Positions 9,189 through 19,386 are shown, numbered from the stretch's first letter. The stretch is 55,719 bases of DNA from Deltaproteobacteria bacterium (GCA_006226595.1 SBGP01000027.1:1-55719), one strand, 5' to 3'. The notes: generated from the letters alone by a model not told the origin. Made by a program: numbers and translations.

Positions 9189-10673
9189 ATGCGCCTCGTC
9201 ATCCTCCCCGCCGTCCTGCTCCTCGCCGCCTGCTCCGGAACCACGCCGGATACCGGTGACTCGCAGCCCACGTCCACCCGCGTCACTCGGACCTTGCTCC
9301 ACACGTCCGACGAGCACGGGTGGCTGGTGCCGCCGACCGAGCTCGGCACCACCTACGGGGGACCGGCGGTGATGCGCGCGATGTGGACGGAGCGCGAAGC
9401 CGCGACGCCCGACACGCACCTGATCCTCACCGGCGGTGACAGCGCCCTCGGCGGCGCGGCCATCAGCCAGTGGTTCGAGGGACGGCCCGCCATCGAAGTG
9501 ATGAACGCGATGGGCTACCAGGTCGCCGCGGTGGGCAACCACGAGCTCGATCTCGGCCAGGCGGTGTTCGAGGCCCGCGCCGACCAGTCCGACTTTCCCT
9601 GGCTGGCTGTGAACATCGACGATGCCGAGGGCCCATATGTCGACGGCACGGCGCTCTTCGAGCTCGATGGCATCGAGGTCGGCGTCCTCGGGCTCGCGAA
9701 CCGGGACATGGTGGAGCTCGTGCTCGCGACGGCCACCGAGGGACTGACCTTCCCCGCGCCGAGCGCGCGCATCGACGCGGCCGCCGCCAGCCTGCGCGAG
9801 CAGGGCGCGGACGTCGTCGTCGTGCTCACCCACGAGTGCGCCGCCGCCGCTGGCGATCTGCTTCCGACGCTGACCGAGCCGGTGGACGTGTGGTTCGGCG
9901 CGCACTGCCACGCCCAGGCGAACACCGAGGTCGCCGGCGTGCCCGTGGTCGCGAGCGGACGCTGGTGGGAGGGCTACAGCCGCGTGGACCTCACCTTCGA
10001 GGAGGGCGCGCTGATCGACGCCAGCGCGTCGTTCCAGACGGTCTCGTGGCCCTCCGCGGGCACGCCGCTGGCCGAGCCCGACGCGGACGTGCAGGCGCTG
10101 GTGGACACCTGGGCCGCGGCGGTCGACGCCGAGCTGTCCGAGGTCATCGGCTACACCGACACGGGCGTGGTCCGAGGCTGGCGCATGGCCAACTGGCTCA
10201 CGGACAGCTGGCTCACGTCTGGGGATGCCGACTTCGCACTGTTCAACGCGAGCCTGCGCGCGGACGTCGCTCCCGGCGAGATCTCGCTCGAAGACATCGT
10301 GAACGTGCTGCCCTTCGAGAACGACCTGGTGACGCTGGAGGTGAGCGGGGCCACACTGCAGGCGCATCTCGCGACCACGAGCGAACCACCGTATGTGGCA
10401 GGTTTTTCCTACACTGTGCAGGATCAACAGGCGCAGATCACGCCGGTCGACCGTGCGGCCTTCGACCCGTCGGCGACCTACGTCGTCATCGTCACCGACT
10501 TCGAGGCGTACAACACCGGGCGGCCGTACCTGGCGTGGGACCCGACGCCGACGCCCACCGGCACGCACTACCGGGACCCGCTGATCGCATGGACCCGCGC
10601 GCTCGGCAGCTCGGCAACGGACCCGCTGGAGGCGCACCTCGACGGCACACCGCGCGGCCCACGCGCTCGTTGA
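9189..10673 (+). CDS. 5'-nucleotidase/metallophosphatase-family lipoprotein
   Basis: A 494-residue lipoprotein (lipobox LAAC) of the UshA/5'-nucleotidase family, which hydrolyses phosphate from nucleotides or related substrates outside the cytoplasm. The two-metal calcineurin-like site is present with small changes: SDEHGW (Asp, His), GGDSALGG (Asp), GNHELD (Asn, His), LTHE (His) and GAHCHA (two His). Residues ~340-480 are the substrate-specificity domain (5_nucleotid_C), recognised by LFNASLRADV and VLPFEN. The ATG at 9189 is chosen because it begins the signal peptide; no ribosome binding site is obvious. Its stop abuts the convergent hydrolase gene. The substrate cannot be told from the sequence. 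Confidence 0.85.
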   Translation: MRLVILPAVLLLAACSGTTPDTGDSQPTSTRVTRTLLHTSDEHGWLVPPTELGTTYGGPAVMRAMWTEREAATPDTHLILTGGDSALGGAAISQWFEGRPAIEVMNAMGYQVAAVGNHELDLGQAVFEARADQSDFPWLAVNIDDAEGPYVDGTALFELDGIEVGVLGLANRDMVELVLATATEGLTFPAPSARIDAAAASLREQGADVVVVLTHECAAAAGDLLPTLTEPVDVWFGAHCHAQANTEVAGVPVVASGRWWEGYSRVDLTFEEGALIDASASFQTVSWPSAGTPLAEPDADVQALVDTWAAAVDAELSEVIGYTDTGVVRGWRMANWLTDSWLTSGDADFALFNASLRADVAPGEISLEDIVNVLPFENDLVTLEVSGATLQAHLATTSEPPYVAGFSYTVQDQQAQITPVDRAAFDPSATYVVIVTDFEAYNTGRPYLAWDPTPTPTGTHYRDPLIAWTRALGSSATDPLEAHLDGTPRGPRAR

Positions 10674-11435
10674 TCAGCTACGAACCGCCGCTTCGAGCAT
10701 GCGGGTGAACGCCTCGGGGCGCTCCCACTGCGGATAGTGGCCGCTTCCCTCGACCAGCTGAAGGTCCGCGCCGTCGATGAGCCCGACCACCGCCGCCTCG
10801 AGAACCGCGGGGGACAAGATCTGCTCCTTGTCGCCGCCGATCACCCGCGTCGGCGCACGCAGCTTGGGAAGCTCGTCCGCGAAGTTCGCGAGTCGGAAGG
10901 TGTCGAGACTCTCGAGGTAGGCCGCCGGCAACACGGTTGCCGACGCCTGGTGGAGCGCATCGAAGTTTGCACAGGGTTCGGCCATCGTGCTGCCGAGCAC
11001 GGTAGCCATGCCCTCGGCGCGGCCCGCCAGACCGCGGAAGAACGCGAGGTCCTCGTCGGCGAACGGCACGCCTCCCGCCGGTACCGGCGACACGAGTACG
11101 AGGCGCTTCACCTTGTCGGGGTGATCGATGGCCACGCGCTGGGCGATGAGGCCCCCCATCGAGTGCCCCACGAGCACGACCGCTTCGTCGAGCGCGGCGA
11201 GCACGTCGGCGACGTCCGTTGCGAACGCCTCGAGGGTGTAGCCGGTCGCCGGCTTGTCCGAGAAGCCCGTGCCCCGGAGATCGAGCGCGTACAACGCCTC
11301 GTCCCCCTCCCAGCGCTCCAGCACGGGCTGCCACACCGCACTCGACGTGGCCCATCCGTGGACCATGAGCACCTTGGTTCCGCTGCCCTCGCGGGTCCGC
11401 ATATGGAGGGTCACCTGAGTTCCCCGCACGTCCAT
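10674..11435 (-). CDS. Alpha/beta-hydrolase
   Basis: A 253-residue alpha/beta-hydrolase-fold enzyme with no signal peptide. The oxyanion region is HGWA, the nucleophile elbow is GHSMGG (Ser), the acid is the Asp of GGDKEQIL and the base is the His of GSGHYPQWERP, so the triad is complete. The domain order matches esterases, haloperoxidases and C-C hydrolases; the substrate is unknown. The start has AAGGGGAG at correct spacing on the minus strand. Only 32 bases separate this start from that of the divergent histidine kinase, so both promoters must be very compact or lie inside coding sequence. Confidence 0.85.
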   Translation of the reverse strand: MDVRGTQVTLHMRTREGSGTKVLMVHGWATSSAVWQPVLERWEGDEALYALDLRGTGFSDKPATGYTLEAFATDVADVLAALDEAVVLVGHSMGGLIAQRVAIDHPDKVKRLVLVSPVPAGGVPFADEDLAFFRGLAGRAEGMATVLGSTMAEPCANFDALHQASATVLPAAYLESLDTFRLANFADELPKLRAPTRVIGGDKEQILSPAVLEAAVVGLIDGADLQLVEGSGHYPQWERPEAFTRMLEAAVRS

Positions 11436-11455
11436 CACCGTCGACTCCCCTTCGC

Positions 11456-11461
11456 TAGACT
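11456..11461 (+). promoter_or_regulatory. TAGACT -10 of a possibly leaderless kinase transcript
   Basis: TAGACT stands six bases before the ATG at 11468, which has no ribosome binding site. Transcription starting about 7 bases downstream of the hexamer would begin at the start codon. Confidence 0.45.
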
Positions 11462-11467
11462 GTCCGA

Positions 11468-13214
<1,747 letters not shown>

Positions 13215-13231
<17 letters not shown>

Positions 13232-13655
13232 CTCGCGGCAGGCCCATGCTCCGGTGGTCGGCCAGCGTGCATCGGTCCTGGACGACGGTGATCCCCGCCT
13301 CGGACAACGCCCGCGCCACGGCGTCGTGGCGGATGCCCTGCTGAAACCACACCACGTCGGGGTGCACGGCCAACAGCTCGTCGAGGTGCTCCGGCAGCGC
13401 CTCCGAGCGGCGAAAGACATCCACCATGTCCACCGGTCCCTCGAGCTCGGCGAGCGTCGCCACCACCTCGCGACCGAACAACCGTGTGCGCGCGTGCACA
13501 GGGTTGACCCCCGTCACCTCGTAGCCCTGCTCCGCCAGGTACTCCGGCACGTAGAACCCCGCGCGCATCGGGATCGGCGTGGCGCCGAGCACAGCGATTC
13601 GGCGGGTTCGCTCGAGGATCTGGCGACGCGCGTCCCGGCTGTCGACGATGGGCAT
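13215..13655 (-). CDS. CoA-binding domain protein (YccU-like)
   Basis: A 146-residue single-domain protein with a Rossmann-type CoA-binding fold like that of succinyl-CoA synthetase alpha. Typical features are the RIAVLGATP nucleotide loop, YEVTGVNP and the C-terminal VVQDRCTLADH motif of the YccU/CoA_binding_2 family. The family's physiological role is not defined. The ATG at 13655 has GGAGGGAAGG just upstream on the minus strand. The 3' end overlaps the hybrid kinase gene tail to tail. Confidence 0.85.
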
Positions 13656-13726
13656 GCCTTCCCTCCACGGCGGAAGTGTGAAAGATCCGCGCTCCCCACG
13701 CGTATCCACATCGGAGGAAACGCCAA

Positions 13727-13936
13727 ATGGCTCACAACGCGAAGAACCCCGGCATCGCCGCCGTCCTGTCCATGCTCATCCCGGGCGTCGGTCAGATCTA
13801 CGCCGGGCACATTCTCTGGGGCATCTTCTGGCTCGTGATCACCCCCGGTTTCTGGATCGGTTCCGGAGGGTGTCTGGGGTGGATTTGTCACATCCTGTCC
13901 GCGGTGCAGGCAGCCAATCAGGCACAGGCTCGCTGA
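13727..13936 (+). CDS. Small TM2-like membrane protein
   Basis: A 69-residue protein with two hydrophobic helices (~residues 10-30 and 33-58). The first has the LIPGVGQIYAGH pattern found in TM2-domain and similar small bacterial membrane proteins of unknown role. A strong ribosome binding site, GGAGGAAA, precedes the ATG. It is divergent from the CoA-binding gene, with 71 bases between the starts. Confidence 0.75.
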   Translation: MAHNAKNPGIAAVLSMLIPGVGQIYAGHILWGIFWLVITPGFWIGSGGCLGWICHILSAVQAANQAQAR

Positions 13937-14119
13937 GCCCGTCCTCATCGGCATCGTAGGGGTGGTCAGGTGCGGCGACAAACCTTGACCTCGGGGGGGG
14001 TTGGCAAAGGGTCTGACAAACCCGACATTCTCTACGAAAGAGGGCTTGTGTCTCACGACACTCCCTGAAATCCTAGACACTCGCCGAACCCTGTCGGCGT
14101 CCGGTCCCGGGAGGCTCCC
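13937..14119 (+). promoter_or_regulatory. Leader region of the sigma-factor gene
   Basis: This 183-base gap is less G+C-rich than its surroundings and probably holds the sigma-factor promoter. TTGGCA (14001-14006) and GACATT (14024-14029) are 17 bases apart and are the best -35/-10 pair I can find; TAGACA at 14074-14079 is another possible -10. The ribosome binding site GGGAGG at 14109-14114 is five bases before the proposed ATT start. No terminator for the preceding small gene is obvious. Confidence 0.35.
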
Positions 14120-15112
14120 ATTTCCACCAAAGATACCCGCTACCGCCGTCTGACCGCGGACGAGGAGAAGGACCTGGCCCGGCGTATTCACGCCGCCGAG
14201 GCCCGCGCCCTCGACGCGATCGAAGACCTCGACCTGGCCAGGGAGATCCTCGGTGCCACGCCACGCCGCCGCGAGCGGACCCGCGCCGGCAGCGTCGATC
14301 GCCTCCAGGAGGCCATCGAGGCGGTGTTCAAGGCGAGCAAGACCGAGCCGGACCTGAAGATGTCCGCCCGCATCGCGCGCGGCGCCTGGGCCGAGGCCGA
14401 GGACCTGCGCTGGGAGCTCGCGATGAGCGGCAAGCGCATCGCCCACGGCGAGGCCCGCAAGCTCGCTGGCCCGTTCATGGACGAGGCAGACCTCGTGCAG
14501 GAGGGCTACATCGGCCTGCTGCGCGCGGCCAAGCGCTTCGACCCGGACCGCAACATCCGCTTCTCGACCTACGCCCGCTGGTGGGTCCGCGCGCAGATGA
14601 CGCGCGCCATCGACCACACCGGCCGTCCCGTGCGCCTGCCCGGCTGCGCCGTCGAGCAGACCCGCAACCTGCGCAAGGCCATCAAGCGCTTCGACACGCT
14701 CGGTGTCGAGTACACCATCGCCGAGCTGGCCGAAGAGGTGGGCATCGACGAGAAGCGCGCCGAGTTCCTGCTCTCGCAGGGCCAGACGGTCTCCCTCGAC
14801 CAGCCGATGGAAGAAGGCGACCGCCCGCGGCCGCTCCAGCACTTCCTCGCCGACGAAGAGAGCCTCAACCCCGACGAGGAGACCATCCACACGCAGGAGC
14901 TGCGTCGGATGATGACCGCGCTGGGCACCGTGCTCTCCGAGCGCCACCGCCACGTGCTCACCCGCCGCTACGGCCTCGAGGACAACCAGTTCCGCACCCT
15001 CTCCGAGGTCGGCGCGAGCATGAGCCTGTCCCGCGAGCGCGTGCGTCAGATCGAGCGCGAGGCCCTGATGCGCCTGCGTGAGCACGCGATGATCCGCGAG
15101 AAGGTCGCCTGA
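14120..15112 (+). CDS. Sigma-70 family RNA polymerase sigma factor, AUU start
   Basis: A 330-residue sigma factor related to primary and group 2 sigmas. Region 1.2 is YRRLTADEEKDLARRI at residues ~8-23. Region 2 contains DEADLVQEGYIGLL, RFDPDRNIRFSTYARWWV and RAQMTRAI. Region 3 follows (EYTIAELAEEVG), and region 4 ends in a helix-turn-helix, LSRERVRQIEREAL. The frame is open back to a TGA at 14066, but it has no ATG, GTG or TTG before GTG 14324, which would delete region 1.2. GGGAGG at 14109-14114 lies five bases before ATT 14120, so ATT (read as fMet) is the best start. Region 2.1 is unusual: a long helical insert and a divergent strand replace the usual RLVVSIA segment. A strong terminator follows, so the gene is monocistronic. 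Confidence 0.85.
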   Translation: MSTKDTRYRRLTADEEKDLARRIHAAEARALDAIEDLDLAREILGATPRRRERTRAGSVDRLQEAIEAVFKASKTEPDLKMSARIARGAWAEAEDLRWELAMSGKRIAHGEARKLAGPFMDEADLVQEGYIGLLRAAKRFDPDRNIRFSTYARWWVRAQMTRAIDHTGRPVRLPGCAVEQTRNLRKAIKRFDTLGVEYTIAELAEEVGIDEKRAEFLLSQGQTVSLDQPMEEGDRPRPLQHFLADEESLNPDEETIHTQELRRMMTALGTVLSERHRHVLTRRYGLEDNQFRTLSEVGASMSLSRERVRQIEREALMRLREHAMIREKVA

Positions 15113-15132
15113 CCGGTCTCGCGTGAGACACG

Positions 15133-15161
15133 AGCCGCGGTCCCAGGGCCGCGGCTTTTTT
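15133..15161 (+). terminator. Strong intrinsic terminator after the sigma factor
   Basis: An 8-bp perfect stem, AGCCGCGG and CCGCGGCT, with an 8-base loop runs directly into six T residues (15156-15161). It lies 20 bases after the stop and is the clearest terminator in the window. Confidence 0.9.
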
Positions 15162-15251
15162 GTCACAGCCACGCGCCACCCAGGGCCTCGCACCTCGCGA
15201 AAACCCGCATAAAAATCGCCACTCCGGCGAATGTTCGCTCCGTGTCAACGC

Positions 15252-15267
15252 TGGCACGCCGCGTGCA
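15252..15267 (+). promoter_or_regulatory. Sigma-54 type -24/-12 promoter
   Basis: TGGCACG-CCGC-GTGCA matches the sigma-54 consensus TGGCACG-N4-TTGCA at all conserved positions but one, with the invariant GG and GC at the right distance. It is 40 bases before the ATG at 15307, giving a leader of about 28 bases that includes the GGCGGAG ribosome binding site. An upstream TAAAAA at 15210 is an alternative -10. Confidence 0.6.
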
Positions 15268-15306
15268 CCGATGGACGACGCCCTCCTCTGACGGGCGGAG
15301 TCTTTT

Positions 15307-17121
15307 ATGTCGCGCGCACTCACCGGGTCCCTCCTCACCCGGTCTCTCACCGCTTCCGCGGTGCTGCTGTCCATCGGTTGCTCGGAGTACGAGCTCGCCG
15401 ACCCCACCGGGCCCAATACCGACCCGGGAACCTGCGACCTCGAGCCGCCGAACGATCTCGTCCAGCGCGACCCGGTCGCCTGCGAGACCGAGCCGGAGGT
15501 CGGCCAGTTCACCCCGGTGGTCGAGTGGAAGTGGGAGTCCAACCCCACACACGCTGGCTTCCACCAGGTCATGGCCCAGCCCGTGGTCGCGAACCTCGAC
15601 GACGACAACGGCGACGGACAGATCGGCGTCGGCGACATCCCGGACGTGGTGTTCGCGTCGTTCCAGGGCGGCGCCTACACCTCTCCCGGCGCGCTCGTCG
15701 CGGTGAGCGGCAAGACCGGCCAGACCCTGTGGTCGCGGACCGACATTGGCGGCCACCAGCCCTACGGCAGCACCGGCGTCGCCATCGCGGACCTCGACGG
15801 CGACGGAAAGCCCGAGATCGTGTTCTCGTCCGTGGACGGACTCACCGCCGCCAGCGCCAGCGGCGACCTGCGGTGGCACGCCGCGGTGGCCACCGACCGC
15901 TACGGCATGCCCGCCATCGCCGACATGGATGGTGACGGCAGCGCCGAGGTGGTGTTCGGGCCGACGGTGGTCGACGCCTCGGGCCAGGTCGTGTGGACAG
16001 GACCCGAGGGAGGCGGCTGGCACTACTCGAGCTACCCCGTGGACCTCGATGGCGACGGGCTGATGGAGGTCGTCGCCGGCTCCGTGATCTACACCCACGA
16101 TGGCCAGATCCGTCACCGCAACCCCCACGGCAACGGCTGGACCGCGGTGGGTGACCTCGACCTCGACGGCGTGCCCGAGATCATCACCGTCGGTGGCGGC
16201 AAGATCGGCGTCAGTGACGACAGCGGCGCGGTGGTGTGGGAGTTCCCGATCACCGACGGCGGCGGCGGTCCCCCGACGGTGGCGGACTTCGACGGCGACG
16301 GCGCCCCCGAGATCGGCGTGGCCAGTCGCGAGGTGTACCGCGTGGTCGACAGCGACGGCACCCAGCTGTGGGCCAACACCGTTCAGGACTACAGCAGCTC
16401 GATCACCGGCTCGTCGGTGTTCGACTTCGAGGGCGATGGCGGCGCCGAGGTCGTGTACGCCGACGAAGAGACCCTGTGGATCTACGACGGCGCCACCGGC
16501 GAGGTCGAGCTCGCCTGGACCGACCACAGCTCGGGCACGCTCATGGAGTACCCGGTCATCGTCGACATCGACGCCGACGGCAGCGCCGAGATCGTCGTCG
16601 CGAGCAACAACTACACCTTCGCGGGCTCGACGGGCATCACCGTGATCGGCGATGCGGACAGCAGCTGGGCAGCAGCGCGTCCGATCTGGAACCAGCACGC
16701 GTACAGCATCACCCACATCGAGGATGACGGCTCCGTGCCGCGCAGCACCGAGGCGAACTGGCTGCGCTGGAACAACTTCCGCGCCGGCAACAGCGCGAAC
16801 GCCGCCGGCTACGCACAGCCGGATCTCGCCGTCGGCGAGCCGGTGAGCTGCGATGCCGAGTGCCACGCGGACCGCATGGTCCTGTGGATTCCGGTGGTCA
16901 ACAACGGCGAGGTCGACGCATGGGACGTGACGCTCGAGGTCGACGGCGACGTGCGCACGGTCGGCGACCTCGGTCCCGGCGAGGCCCGCTGGGTCGGACC
17001 GTTCACGCTGTCCAGTGCGCGGCTCGACGAAGGACTCGTCGCGACCGCGGCCGCGGCCGGCGCCCTGGAGTGCGATCTCGCCGACAACCAGCGCCTGCTG
17101 CACGCCTCGTGCACCCGCTGA
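15307..17121 (+). CDS. FG-GAP/VCBS repeat lipoprotein
   Basis: A 604-residue predicted lipoprotein (lipobox SIGC). Most of it is a beta-propeller made of FG-GAP/VCBS repeats; the Ca2+-binding loops recur as DLDGDGKPE, DMDGDGSAE, DLDGDGLME, DFDGDGAPE and DIDADGSAE. The last ~100 residues lack repeats and look like a CARDB-type beta-sandwich (VVNNGEVDAWDVTLEVDG). Such proteins sit on the outer surface and often mediate adhesion or binding; no catalytic site is seen. The ribosome binding site is GGCGGAG. A sigma-54-like promoter lies upstream and a separate promoter follows the stop, so it appears monocistronic. It is distantly similar in plan to the propeller lipoprotein at 24410. Confidence 0.8.
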   Translation: MSRALTGSLLTRSLTASAVLLSIGCSEYELADPTGPNTDPGTCDLEPPNDLVQRDPVACETEPEVGQFTPVVEWKWESNPTHAGFHQVMAQPVVANLDDDNGDGQIGVGDIPDVVFASFQGGAYTSPGALVAVSGKTGQTLWSRTDIGGHQPYGSTGVAIADLDGDGKPEIVFSSVDGLTAASASGDLRWHAAVATDRYGMPAIADMDGDGSAEVVFGPTVVDASGQVVWTGPEGGGWHYSSYPVDLDGDGLMEVVAGSVIYTHDGQIRHRNPHGNGWTAVGDLDLDGVPEIITVGGGKIGVSDDSGAVVWEFPITDGGGGPPTVADFDGDGAPEIGVASREVYRVVDSDGTQLWANTVQDYSSSITGSSVFDFEGDGGAEVVYADEETLWIYDGATGEVELAWTDHSSGTLMEYPVIVDIDADGSAEIVVASNNYTFAGSTGITVIGDADSSWAAARPIWNQHAYSITHIEDDGSVPRSTEANWLRWNNFRAGNSANAAGYAQPDLAVGEPVSCDAECHADRMVLWIPVVNNGEVDAWDVTLEVDGDVRTVGDLGPGEARWVGPFTLSSARLDEGLVATAAAAGALECDLADNQRLLHASCTR

Positions 17122-17132
17122 CGGTGACGGAA

Positions 17133-17149
17133 ACCGCGTGCGGTAGGCT
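17133..17149 (+). promoter_or_regulatory. Palindrome and TAGGCT -10 before the enolase-like gene
   Basis: ACCGC-GT-GCGGT ends in the first base of TAGGCT (17144-17149), a -10-like hexamer. The gene starts 21 bases later behind GGGGGAAG. The overlap of palindrome and hexamer would suit repressor control, but no -35 is evident. Confidence 0.35.
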
Positions 17150-17170
17150 CTCGCACCGGGGGAAGCGCCA

Positions 17171-18202
17171 ATGACCATCGCGCGGGTCGACGCCTGGACC
17201 AAGGCTCTGCCGCTCACCGAGCCGGTGGGCTTCCAGGGACAGTTCTACGGTGACGTGCCCGTCGCGTTCGTGCGCATCCGGACCGAGGACAAGGCCGCGG
17301 GCATGGGCTGCGCGGTGCCGGCCCTCGACGTCAGCGATGCCGACCTCGAGGCGATGGGTGCGGCGCTGACCGAGGCCACCGCGCGCCTCGTCGGTCGCGA
17401 CCCCCTCCACCGCCGGGCCATCCTCGACGAGCTCGAAGGCCCCGCCCGCACCGCAGTGGACCTCGCGCTGTGCGACCTGCTCGGACAGGCTGCCGGCATG
17501 CCGCTGCACCTGCTCTGGGGCTCCGCACCGCTGGGTGTCGTGACCTCGCGCGGCATTGCGCCCATGGGCACCGGCGCCACCGTGAGCCAGGCCAAGGCCC
17601 TGGTTGCCGAGGGCACCCGCGCGCTGCGCATCGAGGCCTTCGGCGACGCGGAGATCGACGCCCAGCGCCTGCTTCGGGTGCGCGACGAGCTCGGACCCGA
17701 CATCGGCCTCGCGCTGCACGCCACCGGCACCCACGCCGACCTCCACGCCCTCTGCGCCGAGTGCGGCCCCGTGGGGCTCGACTACATCGCGGTCGGCGCC
17801 ATCGACCCGCGAAGGCTATCGCGCCTGTCCTACGGCCTGCCGGCGCCACTCGCCGTGCGCTGCGCGAGCGCCGATGACGCGCTGCGCTTCACCGCGGCCG
17901 GCGTCTCGCTGCTCCACGTCAGCCTTCAAGCGGTGGGAGGGATCGCGGAGCTCTCCACCATCGCCGCCATCGCGCGCTCGCGCGGCGCCAGGCTCGTGCT
18001 CGCCGCCGGCCCCGAGCCGGCGATCAGCATCGCCGCCGCCACTCACTTCGCACTCGGGGAGCCCGCCGTCGCCTTCGCCGAGCTCGACGGTCACCTGGGT
18101 TTCTCGCAGGATCCGACGGCCGGCTGTGTCGTGTGGACCGATGGCGAGCTTCGACCCACGGAGCGTCCCGGTCTCGGCTGGGCCAAGCCCAAGGCCGGCT
18201 AG
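17171..18202 (+). CDS. Enolase-superfamily protein lacking catalytic residues
   Basis: A 343-residue protein with the two-domain layout of the mandelate racemase/muconate-lactonising enzyme family: a capping domain to ~120, then a TIM barrel. The barrel positions that should carry chemistry are altered. Residues 153-155 are RIE instead of KxK, the first metal-ligand strand reads LALHATG instead of a DxN motif, the expected Glu strand reads YIAVGA, and the expected Asp-Glu pair reads RCASAD. HVSLQAVGGIAE keeps the GG turn but lacks the Lys. It is therefore probably not a Mg2+-dependent racemase or OSB synthase, and may be a pseudoenzyme or bind a ligand. The glycosyltransferase gene begins at the base after its stop, so it heads a tightly packed operon. 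Confidence 0.75.
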   Translation: MTIARVDAWTKALPLTEPVGFQGQFYGDVPVAFVRIRTEDKAAGMGCAVPALDVSDADLEAMGAALTEATARLVGRDPLHRRAILDELEGPARTAVDLALCDLLGQAAGMPLHLLWGSAPLGVVTSRGIAPMGTGATVSQAKALVAEGTRALRIEAFGDAEIDAQRLLRVRDELGPDIGLALHATGTHADLHALCAECGPVGLDYIAVGAIDPRRLSRLSYGLPAPLAVRCASADDALRFTAAGVSLLHVSLQAVGGIAELSTIAAIARSRGARLVLAAGPEPAISIAAATHFALGEPAVAFAELDGHLGFSQDPTAGCVVWTDGELRPTERPGLGWAKPKAG

Positions 18203-19378
18203 GTGCGGGTCCTCCACCTCAGCGCCCAGCGCCCGTCCCACACCGGAAGCGGGACCACTCTCGCGAACCTCGTCGCGGTGGGCAGCGAGCGAGGCATCGT
18301 CCAGGAGGTCGCGTGCGGTCTTCCGGGCGGTGTCGACCTGGCCATGCCGGTCCCCACCCATCCTCTGCGCTTCGAGTCCGAGGCCCTGCCCTTCCCGATC
18401 CCGGGCATGAGCGACGTCATGCCGTACACGGCCTCCCGCTACCGCGACCTCGACGAGAGCCAGCTGGTGGCCTACCGACGGGCCTGGAGGGCGCACCTCG
18501 CGAGGGTGGTCGACCAGTTCCGCCCCGACGTCATCCACGCGCACCACCTGTGGCTCACCACCTCGCTGGCCACCGACCTTGGCGTGCCCGTGGTGGCCCA
18601 CTGCCACGCGACAGGCCTCCGGCAGCGCGCCCTGTGCCCGCACCTCGTCGACGAGGTGGACGCCGGAATCGCCCACGCCGCCGGCATCGTCGCCCTCACG
18701 GAGGGTCAGGCGAAGCAGGTCCGCACCCTGTGGCCGGAGGTGCCGGTCACCCCGGTGGGCGCGGGCTATCGGGCCGACGTCTTCCACGCCCGACACCGCC
18801 GCCCCGCCCGCGGGCGCATCGTGTACGTCGGCAAGCTCGCACGCTCGAAGGGCCTGCCCTGGCTGATCGACGCCTTCGTGCGGCTGCGGGAGCGGCGACC
18901 GGAGGTCACGCTGCACGTGTGCGGTCTGGGGAGCGGGGAGGAGGGCGAGGCCTTGACCCGGCGCCTTCGCGAGATCGGGGCCTACCACGAGGGCATGCTC
19001 ACCCCCTCCGGACTCGCCGACCGCCTGCGCGAGGGACAGGTGTTCGTGCTCCCGAGCCTGTTCGAGGGCTACGGCCTCGTGCTCATCGAGGCCCTCGCGT
19101 GCGGCAACCGCCTCGTGGCCACCGGCTTCGACGCCGCCCGCGACGACCTGAAGCCCCGCGTCGGCGAGGCCCTCCACCTCGTGGACCTGCCCCCCCTCCT
19201 CCACGTGGACGAACCCGATCCAGACGCCCTGCCCGACTTCGTGCACCGTCTCGAGCAGGCCATGGACCGCGCCCTCGACGCCGGGCCCGTGTCCGAGGTC
19301 GACCTCCACGCCTTCACCTGGGAGTCCGTGTTCGACCGGGTCGCCCGGGTGTGGGCAGCCGCGGCCCAGAGGACTTAG
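18203..19378 (+). CDS. GT4-family glycosyltransferase
   Basis: A 391-residue GT-B fold glycosyltransferase, family GT4. The N-terminal domain (residues 1-190) has the HTGSGTTLANL donor/acceptor loop and IHAHHLW. The C-terminal nucleotide-sugar domain has YVGKLARSKGLPWLIDAF and the retaining-enzyme E-x7-E motif in FEGYGLVLIEALACG. It should transfer a sugar from a nucleotide donor to a lipid, polysaccharide or small molecule; the acceptor is unknown. The GTG start directly follows the TAG of the enolase-like gene. No signal or membrane segment is seen. Confidence 0.85.
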   Translation: MRVLHLSAQRPSHTGSGTTLANLVAVGSERGIVQEVACGLPGGVDLAMPVPTHPLRFESEALPFPIPGMSDVMPYTASRYRDLDESQLVAYRRAWRAHLARVVDQFRPDVIHAHHLWLTTSLATDLGVPVVAHCHATGLRQRALCPHLVDEVDAGIAHAAGIVALTEGQAKQVRTLWPEVPVTPVGAGYRADVFHARHRRPARGRIVYVGKLARSKGLPWLIDAFVRLRERRPEVTLHVCGLGSGEEGEALTRRLREIGAYHEGMLTPSGLADRLREGQVFVLPSLFEGYGLVLIEALACGNRLVATGFDAARDDLKPRVGEALHLVDLPPLLHVDEPDPDALPDFVHRLEQAMDRALDAGPVSEVDLHAFTWESVFDRVARVWAAAAQRT

Positions 19379-19386
19379 GCTCACAC

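Noticed and set aside
13985-14013. TTGACC as the -35 of the sigma-factor promoter
   Set aside because: No acceptable -10 at 16-18 bases; the TTGGCA at 14001 pairs better.
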